Below, piece by piece: positions 25,356-32,445 of a stretch of DNA of 35,788 nt. Numbering within the stretch: the stretch's first letter is position 1; every line of letters starts with the position of its first letter. The stretch is from a virus, in IMG/VR virus record IMGVR_UViG_3300030380_000777, positions 2,623 through 38,410 of that record; one strand, written 5' to 3'. Under the pieces are notes generated by a model. The model worked only from the letters and a program-made list of their open reading frames with translations, searched no databases and was not told where the DNA came from. A program made the position numbers and the translations under genes.

Positions 25356-26578
25356 CCATGATACCTCGCTGTTTGATAGTCTAGTTCAACATCTATTATG
25401 CCATGCCAACCATTAAGTTTGTTTTTAACAATATTAATATTACGTATTGGGCTATCTTCCTTTTCCCCTTCTACTTTTGTAGGGGGTTTACCAATCAAAA
25501 TCATTAGGTCAGCTTCAGCAGCCTTACCTGTACGTGAACCTTCCATCATGGATTGATTAAGCTGTGACCTACCCTCTGCATCAGCAGATAACTGTGACAT
25601 ATAAAATACGGCACAGTCATAGTTCTTAGCAATCTGCCTAGCATAGATGGCACAAGCCTTGAGTGCCTCATCAGGTCTGGCATAGTTACCTGCCACACCA
25701 AACTTATCACCCATATCTAATACAAGTATATCAGGGTTCTCCGATTTACATACAGATTCAACCCATGCCATGTCTCTGCCACCTGCATCTTTAATCTTGA
25801 TGTTCTTCATCACAGGTTCATACATAGCTTTAGCTTTACCCATGTTGCCCTTCACTTCACGGGCAGACATACCAGCAGCAGCAGTCAAATACCTAGCACC
25901 CACACGGTGAGTAGGTTCTTCATTACATAAGATAATGCACTTAGCACCCTGATGAGCAAAACCACCCGGCGCAGCAATCAAGCTGGCATGGAACGATGTC
26001 TTACCTGTGTTGGGTCTAGCACCTACCTCAATAAGCTGACCACCAGATACACCTTCGACCAGCCGTGTTACAGATGGAATGTTGAATGCCCACTTAGCTT
26101 CTAGTTCAGCTTTAGCCATGAGTGTTTCAATCGTAATGTCATCCCATTCAATGTTGAGGTTAGGTATGAAGTCATCTCCATATGCTTCAAGTAGATTACG
26201 TAACTTCTCAAGTGTATTGCCATCTCCATTGACCATATCAAAACCAATGTTAGCTACGTCCTCTCCTATAACCTGTTGAAATAATTTAGATAACACCTCT
26301 TGTGCTACATCACTACCCATAGGCTGCTCACGCTTTATCTGTCCAAACAAACTGTGATAAGATGCTTTTTGTGCCGTAGTAAGTGTAGGATTGTTTGACA
26401 TAAACAACGCCTCTATCTCATCAGGCAACACAGAACGCTCATACCTATCCATAGCATCATCAATACAAACTTTAATCTTACGAACATCTGTACTAAATAA
26501 TCTGTTAGGACATTTGGAACCACGATGCTCATCGTAGAACTCTTTATCCATTAAACTTCTAATCAGTGATAATTCCAT
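25352..26578 (-). CDS. DnaB-like replicative helicase
   Basis: 408 aa. The N-terminal half is helical and weakly conserved. The RecA-like ATPase core begins near residue 165: GARPNTGKTS Walker A (Lys193), CNEEPTHRVGARYL, NPDILVLDMGD Walker B (Asp288), FYMSQLSADAEGR (Gln329) and GSRTGKAAEADLMILI. It acts as a ring helicase ahead of the polymerase. The stop overlaps the polymerase start by ATGA and the start overlaps the primase by 20 bases. In T7 these two activities are fused in gp4; here they are separate proteins. Confidence 0.92.
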   Translation of the reverse strand: MELSLIRSLMDKEFYDEHRGSKCPNRLFSTDVRKIKVCIDDAMDRYERSVLPDEIEALFMSNNPTLTTAQKASYHSLFGQIKREQPMGSDVAQEVLSKLFQQVIGEDVANIGFDMVNGDGNTLEKLRNLLEAYGDDFIPNLNIEWDDITIETLMAKAELEAKWAFNIPSVTRLVEGVSGGQLIEVGARPNTGKTSFHASLIAAPGGFAHQGAKCIILCNEEPTHRVGARYLTAAAGMSAREVKGNMGKAKAMYEPVMKNIKIKDAGGRDMAWVESVCKSENPDILVLDMGDKFGVAGNYARPDEALKACAIYARQIAKNYDCAVFYMSQLSADAEGRSQLNQSMMEGSRTGKAAEADLMILIGKPPTKVEGEKEDSPIRNINIVKNKLNGWHGIIDVELDYQTARYHG

Positions 26579-27329
26579 TTAGCTTCTCCATATCTTCAGG
26601 GTTACGATATTTCAAATCATCAGTCAATTTAAGAACACGAACATCGTTTACATATCCTCTTAACTCTTTTGCCATTAGCAATGTCTTCGGTAGCGCATCG
26701 GGGTCTAACGCTATGACTGCTGTTGAGAACTGTGCAAGATACCTTTTATGCGATTCTTGCAGAGATGTTCCAAGTATCGCAACCCCGACAAAGTTACCGT
26801 AACCAACAACGGCTGCACTCACACAGTCCTCAACAACTACTGCGACTTTACCACAACCAACGGTATAAGGCAAGCCACTTTTTCCATATCTTTTCCATTT
26901 AGGTAAACGCTGACCAGATAACGACCTACCTGTACCATCTACCATTTTACCTTCATGTATGATAGGAAACACTACACGGCTTTCCTTTACATCATACAAC
27001 AAACCTAATTCATCTATATCCAATCCCCACGTAGCACACCATCTATTCATGTGTAGATTGTCACGGTGAGGTATGATGTACGTAGGTAACTCAAATGGTG
27101 TAGCTTCAGCAAAGTCTTGAGCATTACCAAAACCTGCTCGTATATCATCGACAGATAGATGAACACGTGTGCCACCCTTAACACCACAAGACATACGATA
27201 ACAATTCCATACAAGACTACCCATATTATTAGTCACAGTAAAAGTATGTTTGCCACAATTAGGACAAGCCATTCTCTTAGTATGTCCATTAGCTATATCT
27301 AACTCTTTAACTATATTATATATATTCAT
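26559..27329 (-). CDS. DNA primase (zinc finger plus Toprim)
   Basis: 256 aa. A zinc-binding domain has Cys22/25 in ACPNCGKH and Cys43/48 in WNCYRMSCG. A Toprim fold has VVVEDCVSA (Glu167) and IALDPDA (Asp209/Asp211), which bind Mg2+. The layout equals the N-terminal primase half of T7 gp4. It overlaps the helicase gene, so the pair probably forms the replisome core. Expressed from the promoter at 27363. Confidence 0.9.
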   Translation of the reverse strand: MNIYNIVKELDIANGHTKRMACPNCGKHTFTVTNNMGSLVWNCYRMSCGVKGGTRVHLSVDDIRAGFGNAQDFAEATPFELPTYIIPHRDNLHMNRWCATWGLDIDELGLLYDVKESRVVFPIIHEGKMVDGTGRSLSGQRLPKWKRYGKSGLPYTVGCGKVAVVVEDCVSAAVVGYGNFVGVAILGTSLQESHKRYLAQFSTAVIALDPDALPKTLLMAKELRGYVNDVRVLKLTDDLKYRNPEDMEKLNGIITD

Positions 27330-27362
27330 ATGTATATCACTTTCCTTTGCGGCAGTTAAATG

Positions 27363-27392
27363 CTTATATCACGAGTTCTTACGTGCTGTCAA
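27363..27392 (-). promoter_or_regulatory. leftward sigma70-type promoter before primase
   Basis: On the - strand: TTGACA (27392-27387), 18-bp spacer, TATAAG (27368-27363), with TGA before the -10. The -35 and spacer lie over the last codons of the integrase gene, with the -10 just past its stop. Transcription would start about 30 bases before the primase start. Same design as the promoter at 23307. Confidence 0.72.
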
Positions 27393-28262
27393 GGCTAATT
27401 CTGCACTTTTTCTTGTATTTTTCATGTAAGGTTTTACTGAACTAGGATTAGCGTGTCCTGTAACCGACATAATTTGTCCCATACCGACACCTGCTTCAAC
27501 CATTTCAGTAGTGCCTGTTCTTCGTAAGTCGGACAACCTAAGTTCTTTAGATAATCCTGCTGCATCCATCAATGCTCTGCCATACAAGGGTAGTTTTTGT
27601 AGTGAGTAGGGTCTGTACTCACCTTGTATAGCATATGGACGTGGGGCAACATACTTCTGAAATCCAAAGTCTTGTTCTTGCTGCTTCAACATCTCAAACA
27701 AATCATCTTCGATAGGCAGATGCACATCAGCATGACGCTTCGATTGTTCTATGTGAACAGTCTGTGTTTCAAAGTCGATGTTATCCCATACAAGCATACG
27801 CATATCACCTAGTCTCTGACACCATTCGTATGCCATGTGAGCAATCAAACCTATGTTACGGGTGCTAAAATCGCTGTAGGCGGTGTCTAATAGCTTCTGT
27901 ACATCTCCCCTACCCCAAATAATCTTACGCCTCTCTACGGTGCGTCTACGTATGTTAGCGAAAGGATTGAGTTCACAGAGTTCCATTCGTAAGCCATGAT
28001 TAAATACGATTCGGGTCACTGACATTATATGATTAGCCATGTGAATACCCTTCTCGCACCACTCATTATATGCAACTTTAGCTACACGTGTGGGTAGTTT
28101 TTTATAGTTGAGTGTGGACAGCTTTTCACCGTCCACCTCTGTGTTTAACATGACCCCAAGAAAGTATTCATATTGTTTCTTAGTTTCATCACGTAAGTTC
28201 CTGTAATCGTAGGAAGAATAGTAATCCTCAACTAATCTTTGAAGTTCCTGCTTGGATGCCAT
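27369..28262 (-). CDS. int: tyrosine recombinase (phage integrase)
   Basis: 297 aa, AAAGGAGATACTGATA before ATG. The N-terminal SAM-like DNA-binding domain ends near residue 105. Catalytic domain: Arg150 (CQRLGD), Lys175 (EQSKRH), Arg247 in LSDLRRTG, His270 (VTGHANPSS) and Tyr279 (KPYMK). The usual His three residues before the second Arg is Ser244. It should cut and rejoin DNA between phage and host attachment sites, so this lineage may be able to integrate. It lies inside the replication block rather than at its edge. Confidence 0.9.
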   Translation of the reverse strand: MASKQELQRLVEDYYSSYDYRNLRDETKKQYEYFLGVMLNTEVDGEKLSTLNYKKLPTRVAKVAYNEWCEKGIHMANHIMSVTRIVFNHGLRMELCELNPFANIRRRTVERRKIIWGRGDVQKLLDTAYSDFSTRNIGLIAHMAYEWCQRLGDMRMLVWDNIDFETQTVHIEQSKRHADVHLPIEDDLFEMLKQQEQDFGFQKYVAPRPYAIQGEYRPYSLQKLPLYGRALMDAAGLSKELRLSDLRRTGTTEMVEAGVGMGQIMSVTGHANPSSVKPYMKNTRKSAELALTARKNS

Positions 28263-28264
28263 TA

Positions 28265-28729
28265 TCAGTATCTCCTTTCATAAAACTCAAAACCAAACTG
28301 CTTACAGTACTCTTCTATCGTATCTAGCTTTGGCTTAAAGCCGCCCTCACAACGAATGTTCTTTTTTAGATAAGCAAGAGCAGCCTCTTCTGTTTCGTAC
28401 TCATCATAATCTTCTTCAGAGTAAAAATCATCTATGCAGGTTGCGTCCTCTACGTCATACCAGTATTTGATTATGTACTTAGATTTGTAAGTGTATCCAG
28501 ATGACGTAACACCTCTTGGCTCTTTCAACCAGCGTTTATACTCTTCAATACGTTGAACTAATCTGGTCAACCAGAAAGGGCATCTATGCTCTAATTCACC
28601 TGTCCGGATTAACTCATATGCTATAGGAAGCCACCGTGTTAGCGGCTCCCACTTGTTTGTTTCAGGATGGATAACTACATCTTTCCATGTGTATTCTTGT
28701 ACCTCACCAGCTTCATTAAAGATAGCCAT
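28265..28729 (-). CDS. unknown protein, 154 aa
   Basis: Start overlaps the DUF932 stop (TAATG). Rich in Trp, Tyr and charged residues (WKDVVIHPETNKWEPLTRWLPIAYELIRTGELEHRCPFWLTRLVQRIEEYKRW), with an acidic stretch (YSEEDYDEYETEEAALAYLKK). No known motif. Position between DUF932 and integrase gives no clear clue; probably an early phage protein. Confidence 0.6.
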   Translation of the reverse strand: MAIFNEAGEVQEYTWKDVVIHPETNKWEPLTRWLPIAYELIRTGELEHRCPFWLTRLVQRIEEYKRWLKEPRGVTSSGYTYKSKYIIKYWYDVEDATCIDDFYSEEDYDEYETEEAALAYLKKNIRCEGGFKPKLDTIEEYCKQFGFEFYERRY

Positions 28730-29559
28730 TACGCTGCAATCGCCTGAAACTGCGGTGTATCAATCCAACCAGCCACATCAATCTCACGCTTGAACATTGA
28801 GATAGCTTGTGTGTCATTGCCTGTGTTACGCAGGTTGAAACCATTACGCTCATCAGCATAGGTAGCATAGTTAGTGAAGGCAGAATACAATGCCCACAGA
28901 TTGCGACCACGCACACCAGCTTCTTGACTATATAACGTATGCATCTTCTCAGCCTTGCGGTCAGATTTCATAATGCCCTCAAGTAATTCTTTGACATTGA
29001 CATGAGCAAGGCTAGTGTTAGCCCAACGCTGCATCTGTTCTGCTTGTGCAGTGAAGTCCTGTTGTGACTTCTCAAGTTCAAAGATAAACCTGTCAAGGCT
29101 AAAGTTGCTAGTGTTCTTACGCATTACCTTGTCATGCTTACCCCGGATTTGACCATTGAGGCAGAAGAAGTCGATAGCACCAAAGATAGTGGTGTTAGAA
29201 CACGTACCGTTTACACCATGCAGGGCAATGATACGCTTCATCAACGTAGTCTCATGCTTGTCAGTAGCAATCTTGGCAGTCACGTTAGGTAGTGTCATGT
29301 CCATCATAGCCCAGCCATCTTTATGTGCGCTGCGCCAATTAATCTGTGCGCCTTCCATGTCAAAGTCAGACAGTGTTTGTGTCGTAGTGTCCATGACATT
29401 ACGGAAGAAGTCACCGTGTGATGCACAGGTAAAGCCGTTACCTACGATGCCGATATAGTCACCAGTATTCTCATTGATGACATACTTCTTGTCGTCCACC
29501 TTGGTAGGCTCAAAGGTTACGTTAAAGTCTAGGTTTTCTGGTACATATTCTAATGGCAT
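28729..29559 (-). CDS. DUF932 (phage/plasmid-like) protein
   Basis: 276 aa, AAAGGAGAATTATC before ATG. The sequence follows the DUF932/TIGR03299 pattern: ...YVINENTGDYIGIVGNGFTCASHGDFF, a central NTTIFGAIDFFCLNGQIRGKHDKVMRKNTSN and a C-terminal NLWALYSAFTNYATY...FNLRNTGNDTQA. The family is common on plasmids and phages near replication genes, and its biochemical function is unsettled. It has its own promoter (29595-29623). Confidence 0.85.
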   Translation of the reverse strand: MPLEYVPENLDFNVTFEPTKVDDKKYVINENTGDYIGIVGNGFTCASHGDFFRNVMDTTTQTLSDFDMEGAQINWRSAHKDGWAMMDMTLPNVTAKIATDKHETTLMKRIIALHGVNGTCSNTTIFGAIDFFCLNGQIRGKHDKVMRKNTSNFSLDRFIFELEKSQQDFTAQAEQMQRWANTSLAHVNVKELLEGIMKSDRKAEKMHTLYSQEAGVRGRNLWALYSAFTNYATYADERNGFNLRNTGNDTQAISMFKREIDVAGWIDTPQFQAIAA

Positions 29560-29594
29560 GATAATTCTCCTTTGTAAATGTTAACTGTTGTTGT

Positions 29595-29623
29595 GTTATA
29601 TCAGAAAAAGTTTACGATGTAAA
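29595..29623 (-). promoter_or_regulatory. leftward sigma70-type promoter before DUF932
   Basis: On the - strand: TTTACA (29623-29618), 17 bp, TATAAC (29600-29595), with TGA directly before the -10. CTGATATAACA repeats the block at 23307. It overlaps the last codons of the tiny gene at 29612. Confidence 0.7.
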
Positions 29624-29668
29624 CCCCACTAATATAAAAAATATTAGTAATCCAATTATTATATCCAT
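29612..29668 (-). CDS. tiny hydrophobic peptide, 18 aa (second of a pair)
   Basis: A strong ribosome site (AAAGGAGAACAT before ATG at 29668) opens the frame MDIIIGLLIFFILVGFTS, then TAA. The peptide is almost entirely a membrane-length hydrophobic helix. It follows a second 18-aa peptide of the same type that ends 10 bases upstream. A perfect 8-bp inverted repeat with a 5-base loop (29628-29648) lies inside the reading frame. Shorter than most annotation limits; the case rests on ribosome site, composition and pairing. Confidence 0.55.
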   Translation of the reverse strand: MDIIIGLLIFFILVGFTS

Positions 29669-29678
29669 ATGTTCTCCT

Positions 29679-29735
29679 TTATCCTATGAGTAATATTATT
29701 AGTGGTATTACGCTAATCCATAGTAACAAGTCCAT
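29679..29735 (-). CDS. tiny hydrophobic peptide, 18 aa (first of a pair)
   Basis: ATG at 29735, preceded by AAAGGATAACAAAT. The frame reads MDLLLWISVIPLIILLIG, then TAA. Like its neighbour it is a single membrane-length helix with an acidic residue at position 2. Both have exactly 18 codons. It lies just after the 91-aa gene ending at 29741. Possible membrane-active or membrane-anchored peptide; function unknown. Confidence 0.55.
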   Translation of the reverse strand: MDLLLWISVIPLIILLIG

Positions 29736-29740
29736 ATTTG

Positions 29741-30016
29741 TTATCCTTTCAAATTGAATTGAAATTGTAGTGTATCCATTGCATCTGACAATTCTTGCAG
29801 GTCAAATGCAGTCACGGCTCTGATACCACCCATGTCAGGGTGCAGTGCAGTATCAAGCACAGTATCCAACAAATTATGCACAGATATAACAGCCGCACGT
29901 TGCTCCATAGACAACTTGGCTATCCTGTTTCTACGATTGATGCGTTCCTTCTCACGCACGTTGTGCCAATACTCTATTCGTTCATCTTGTGTCATGTTCT
30001 CTAGTTTTTTAGCCAT
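29741..30016 (-). CDS. unknown protein, 91 aa
   Basis: AAGGAGTTAGAAG before ATG. A basic, helical N-terminal half (EYWHNVREKERINRRNRIAKLSMEQRAAVISVHNLLDTVLD) and a short C-terminal helical half. No known domain. Overlaps the upstream gene by 8 bases. Probably an early phage protein. Confidence 0.55.
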   Translation of the reverse strand: MAKKLENMTQDERIEYWHNVREKERINRRNRIAKLSMEQRAAVISVHNLLDTVLDTALHPDMGGIRAVTAFDLQELSDAMDTLQFQFNLKG

Positions 30017-30179
30017 CTTCTAACTCCTTCTGATACTCTGTCCATGCGGCATAAAATACCTCGTTAAAACTGTGGTAGTTGGCATCCTCAAAGGCAGCAG
30101 CCGCTACCTCAAAGATGTCTTGCCCACTCCAATTAAGTGTTTGCGATAGGCGTATGCCTCTGATTTCATTATCATTCAT
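30009..30179 (-). CDS. small unknown protein, 56 aa
   Basis: Start chosen at the ATG at 30179 (MNDNEIRGIRLSQTLNW), which overlaps the upstream stop by 8 bases and has GGTGGTGAGC ahead. The open frame continues upstream to 30266 only inside the preceding gene. The sequence ends with an acidic helix (FNEVFYAAWTEYQKELEDG). Not recognised. Confidence 0.5.
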   Translation of the reverse strand: MNDNEIRGIRLSQTLNWSGQDIFEVAAAAFEDANYHSFNEVFYAAWTEYQKELEDG

Positions 30180-30453
30180 GCTCACCACCATTACCTCTGC
30201 CAAGCCCACCGAAATACTGTGGCCTACGCTTGGCTGTTTCAAATACACCTGCCGTAATGAACACACCTGCTATCAGCAAGGCATGTGCTACGGCACTGAT
30301 ACCGAACACGGTGATAGAGCCGACAGACATTCCAAAGATAATACACCACATCCAAGCCAGCAATTGCATGACCATATGCCGTGTATTTGTATCAGGTATG
30401 TAGGACAGTGGGTTGTGTTTACTGTCCATGATTAGGTTGTATAGTTTAATCAT
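30172..30453 (-). CDS. small membrane protein, two helices
   Basis: 93 aa from the ATG at 30453 (GAGGAAAACGCAG ahead); an in-frame start at 30468 has a poorer site. Two membrane segments: MQLLAWMWCIIFGMSVGSIT (about 29-48) and FGISAVAHALLIAGVFITAG (about 50-69), then a basic, Gly-rich tail (KRRPQYFGGLGRGNGG). This layout occurs in holins and other small phage membrane proteins, but no lysis gene lies nearby. Confidence 0.55.
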   Translation of the reverse strand: MIKLYNLIMDSKHNPLSYIPDTNTRHMVMQLLAWMWCIIFGMSVGSITVFGISAVAHALLIAGVFITAGVFETAKRRPQYFGGLGRGNGGEHE

Positions 30454-30628
30454 CTGCGTTTTCCTCAAACTTACAACGTGTCGTGTAGTATGCCATCATC
30501 ATAGCAGCCATCTCTGGATAATATTCCCAATCAGGTTTACCGCCAGACTCAAACTGATATTGAATCTCTGTGTCAAGTGCTACCAGTATGGCGTTCACTT
30601 GTTTCTTTGGTAGTTTAAGCGTCATCAT
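30446..30628 (-). CDS. small unknown protein, 60 aa
   Basis: AAAGGAGATAAATAA before ATG ATG. Sequence: LKLPKKQVNAILVALDTEIQ, then WEYYPEMAAMMMAYYTTRCKFEE. Helical, Met/Tyr-rich. Starts directly after the previous stop. Not recognised. Confidence 0.5.
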   Translation of the reverse strand: MMTLKLPKKQVNAILVALDTEIQYQFESGGKPDWEYYPEMAAMMMAYYTTRCKFEENADD

Positions 30629-30820
30629 TTATTTATCTCCTTTCACAATATCTCTTACGTCAATACAAAAGCATTGCTGTTTAGGATAATCAAAGCCACG
30701 TTCTGTCGCTGCCACATGACAACCAGACAGGTACTTGTGGCTAGACCATATCTCCAAGTGTATCTCTACTGGTGTCAGAGTACCCATGCAAGCCAACACC
30801 ACGCCAGCTATCTCATTCAT
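30629..30820 (-). CDS. small unknown protein, 63 aa
   Basis: ATG at 30820 with AAGGAGATTGACG ahead; an upstream TTG at 30826 is less likely. MNEIAGVVLACMGTLTPVEIHLEIWSSHKYLSGCHVAATE is followed by GFDYPKQQCFCIDVRDI. Contains four cysteines but no clear zinc motif. Overlaps the upstream gene by 8 bases. Confidence 0.5.
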   Translation of the reverse strand: MNEIAGVVLACMGTLTPVEIHLEIWSSHKYLSGCHVAATERGFDYPKQQCFCIDVRDIVKGDK

Positions 30821-31043
30821 CGTCAATCTCCTTCACAAATAGTTCATGTGGTATCTTATCCCACTCCTCACGCCTAATACGCCACTTGTCATGCTGTATA
30901 GGTGTGCAGAAGCGTACCCACTTACGGCCTACGTTTACCCACACAAGGCGTGTACCGCATACTGGATAGCGTGTGTCATAAAAGTCACACCTATACAGAT
31001 TGGCATTAGCCCACACTTTCTCTGGTGGTCTAGGTGTTATCAT
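30813..31043 (-). CDS. unknown protein, 76 aa
   Basis: AAGGAGCATTAAT before ATG. Trp/Arg-rich: ANANLYRCDFYDTRYPVCGTRLVWVNVGRKWVRFCTPIQHDKWRIRREEWDKI. Three cysteines, basic. Could bind nucleic acid, but this is only inferred from charge. Confidence 0.5.
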   Translation of the reverse strand: MITPRPPEKVWANANLYRCDFYDTRYPVCGTRLVWVNVGRKWVRFCTPIQHDKWRIRREEWDKIPHELFVKEIDDE

Positions 31044-31044
31044 A

Positions 31045-31191
31045 TTAATGCTCCTTCAATGTATCCATTACTAGGTATATAATTATAGCCAAGCCTACCA
31101 CCAGATACCCAATGATGAACAGGTCATCCATGCCCAAATCAGGCATCTGGTTTTGTACGCACAGGATTGTGTTACAATCAAAAATCATCAT
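31045..31191 (-). CDS. small single-pass membrane protein
   Basis: Open frame ending MDDLFIIGYLVVGLAIIIYLVMDTLKEH; one membrane helix of about 20 residues. The start is uncertain: ATG ATG at 31191 overlaps the previous gene's end by 14 bases, with later ATG codons at 31146 and 31131 and no strong ribosome site for any. The hydrophobic C-terminal part is the best-supported portion. Confidence 0.4.
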   Translation of the reverse strand: MMIFDCNTILCVQNQMPDLGMDDLFIIGYLVVGLAIIIYLVMDTLKEH

Positions 31192-31402
31192 CAGTAATCT
31201 TTGTATGACAAGTGCTTTTGATTTTCTCCCACTCATCATCCTCTAGTTTTCCTTTGATTGCTTCCCACTGGTCTACTATTCCATGCCACATCTCAGGCTT
31301 GTCATCCCTCATCTCAGGCATGGTGTGAAAAATCTCCAAGTAATCCTCGCGTATTGCGTGAAGTTTCATTCTATCTTCTTTTGTCAAGTTTTCTACAGTC
31401 AT
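31178..31402 (-). CDS. small acidic protein, 74 aa
   Basis: AAAGGAGATAGCCA before ATG, which overlaps the HNH gene stop as ATGA. Helical and acidic: EDRMKLHAIREDYLEIFHTMPEMRDDKPEMWHGIVDQWEAIKGKLEDDEWEKI. No known domain. Confidence 0.5.
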   Translation of the reverse strand: MTVENLTKEDRMKLHAIREDYLEIFHTMPEMRDDKPEMWHGIVDQWEAIKGKLEDDEWEKIKSTCHTKITDDDF

Positions 31403-31866
31403 TGGCTATCTCCTTTTCGTTGTTCAGCACTATGGTTTGTGTGACAGGGAAAGCACAGAACCCTGCACTTATTTATTTCCCTTTGTATAGTAGACCAAGA
31501 CCTACCAGACATATCACACACATTATATAATTTACTTGCCTTATCCAAGTGGTCAAACTGTAGTATAGAAGCTACATGATTGTAGTATGCTTTCCTTTCC
31601 TTACTTGTCTTAAAGACATTGATGCTAAACCCGCACTGCTCACAACCTCTATCCATTTTGATAGCTGTAATTTTAGCACGAACTTTTGCGTGTCTTTCTC
31701 TTGTGCGTTTCATTTTATTCTTGTCATTCTTTTCCCATATCTTTTGTGTTCGCCAGTCGAGTATACGCTTACCTTTATATCTGCGTATACCCCATAGTTT
31801 CATTCCGTCCTTGCGAACATGACCACGCTTAAATGTTATGCCGTAGTTCTCAATAGAATATTGCAT
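31399..31866 (-). CDS. HNH endonuclease
   Basis: 155 aa. A basic N-terminal part (WDWR..KIWEKNDKNKMKRTRERHAKVRAK-type helix) is followed by a zinc-bound HNH core: CEQCG (Cys75/78), LQFDHLDKASKLYNV (Asp105-His106), then INKCRVLCFPCHTNHS (Cys138/141). The DH...N...H order fits the nicking or cutting beta-beta-alpha-metal fold. It could be a free-standing homing endonuclease or a phage DNA-processing enzyme. No intron or intein is seen nearby. Confidence 0.88.
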   Translation of the reverse strand: MQYSIENYGITFKRGHVRKDGMKLWGIRRYKGKRILDWRTQKIWEKNDKNKMKRTRERHAKVRAKITAIKMDRGCEQCGFSINVFKTSKERKAYYNHVASILQFDHLDKASKLYNVCDMSGRSWSTIQREINKCRVLCFPCHTNHSAEQRKGDSQ

Positions 31867-31887
31867 AGGAACACTCCCGGTTATATA

Positions 31888-32136
31888 TTACTTAGCTTGG
31901 TGAATAACGTAGTCAGTACCCTTCTTGGATACAATACGATACAGATTATGAAATGGGTTGCCATAGTAACGAACGTGCTTGCCATCGTTAACCTGTAAGA
32001 ACTTGCCGCTAGCTGATGCCCCTACATAGTATTTACCCATGCGGTTGAAGCTACGCTTGTTCATGCGGTCAATGCTAGGCTTCGTGCCTGTCAGTGCGTT
32101 GAGGATGTTAGTCGCTTTTACTGTAATATATGACAT
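31888..32136 (-). CDS. unknown basic protein, 82 aa
   Basis: AAAAGGAGACATATC before ATG. Basic and Asn/Lys-rich: MSYITVKATNILNALTGTKPSIDRMNKRSFNRMGKYYVGASASGKFLQVNDGKHVRYYG. No catalytic motif. Small basic early protein by composition. Confidence 0.55.
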   Translation of the reverse strand: MSYITVKATNILNALTGTKPSIDRMNKRSFNRMGKYYVGASASGKFLQVNDGKHVRYYGNPFHNLYRIVSKKGTDYVIHQAK

Positions 32137-32167
32137 GATATGTCTCCTTTTCAGTTGGTTAAGATTT

Positions 32168-32183
32168 CGTGTTATTTAACACG
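32168..32183. repeat. 16-bp palindrome CGTGTTATTTAACACG
   Basis: Arms CGTGTTA and TAACACG flank a 2-base centre. On the + strand TTTTT follows, but no + strand gene reaches it. It sits in the gap between the small basic gene ending at 32187 and the 82-aa gene, so it may be an operator or weak terminator. Confidence 0.4.
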
Positions 32184-32186
32184 TTT

Positions 32187-32330
32187 TTACGATGCTTGTG
32201 CAAGACGCTTGGCGAACCTAGCAGCCTTACGTTTAGTAGTCTTGGCCTTATTAACGTGCCGCCAATGGTCACGCTTACCTTCAGCCTTTGGGGTTTTCAA
32301 GTTCTTCATTGCTTCGATTTTTATTTGCAT
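32187..32330 (-). CDS. very small basic protein, 47 aa
   Basis: Start ATG at 32330 with AAGGATAAAGCAG ahead, inside the preceding small gene and in another frame (50-base overlap). The protein reads MQIKIEAMKNLKTPKAEGK..., then HWRHVNKAKTTKRKAARFAKR. Strongly Lys/Arg-rich. Resembles the short basic early proteins of other small-genome podoviruses, whose roles are mostly unknown. Confidence 0.55.
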   Translation of the reverse strand: MQIKIEAMKNLKTPKAEGKRDHWRHVNKAKTTKRKAARFAKRLAQAS

Positions 32331-32445
32331 CTGCTTTATCCTTCTTTCGGTTGTACTTAGTTTTGTCTGGCACTGCTTGTGTCCTGCGGCGAGACAGTGC
32401 CATAGCCCTCGCCACTGGATTAACTATATTAGGTTTGATTCTCAT
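32281..32445 (-). CDS. small basic protein, 54 aa
   Basis: ATG at 32445 overlaps the end of the upstream gene by 17 bases. MRIKPNIVNPVARAMALSRRR is followed by QAVPDKTKYNRKKDKADANK and a disordered tail. The PDKTKYNRKK block is a pattern I recall from short basic proteins of T7-like phages. Likely nucleic-acid binding, by charge only. Confidence 0.6.
   Translation of the reverse strand: MRIKPNIVNPVARAMALSRRRTQAVPDKTKYNRKKDKADANKNRSNEELENPKG

Noticed and set aside
30079-30435. 118-codon + strand frame
   Set aside because: Opposite several coupled - strand genes; no promoter or ribosome site.
32168-32183. Palindrome followed by TTTTT as a working + strand terminator
   Set aside because: No rightward transcription unit reaches it in the window; kept only as a repeat.
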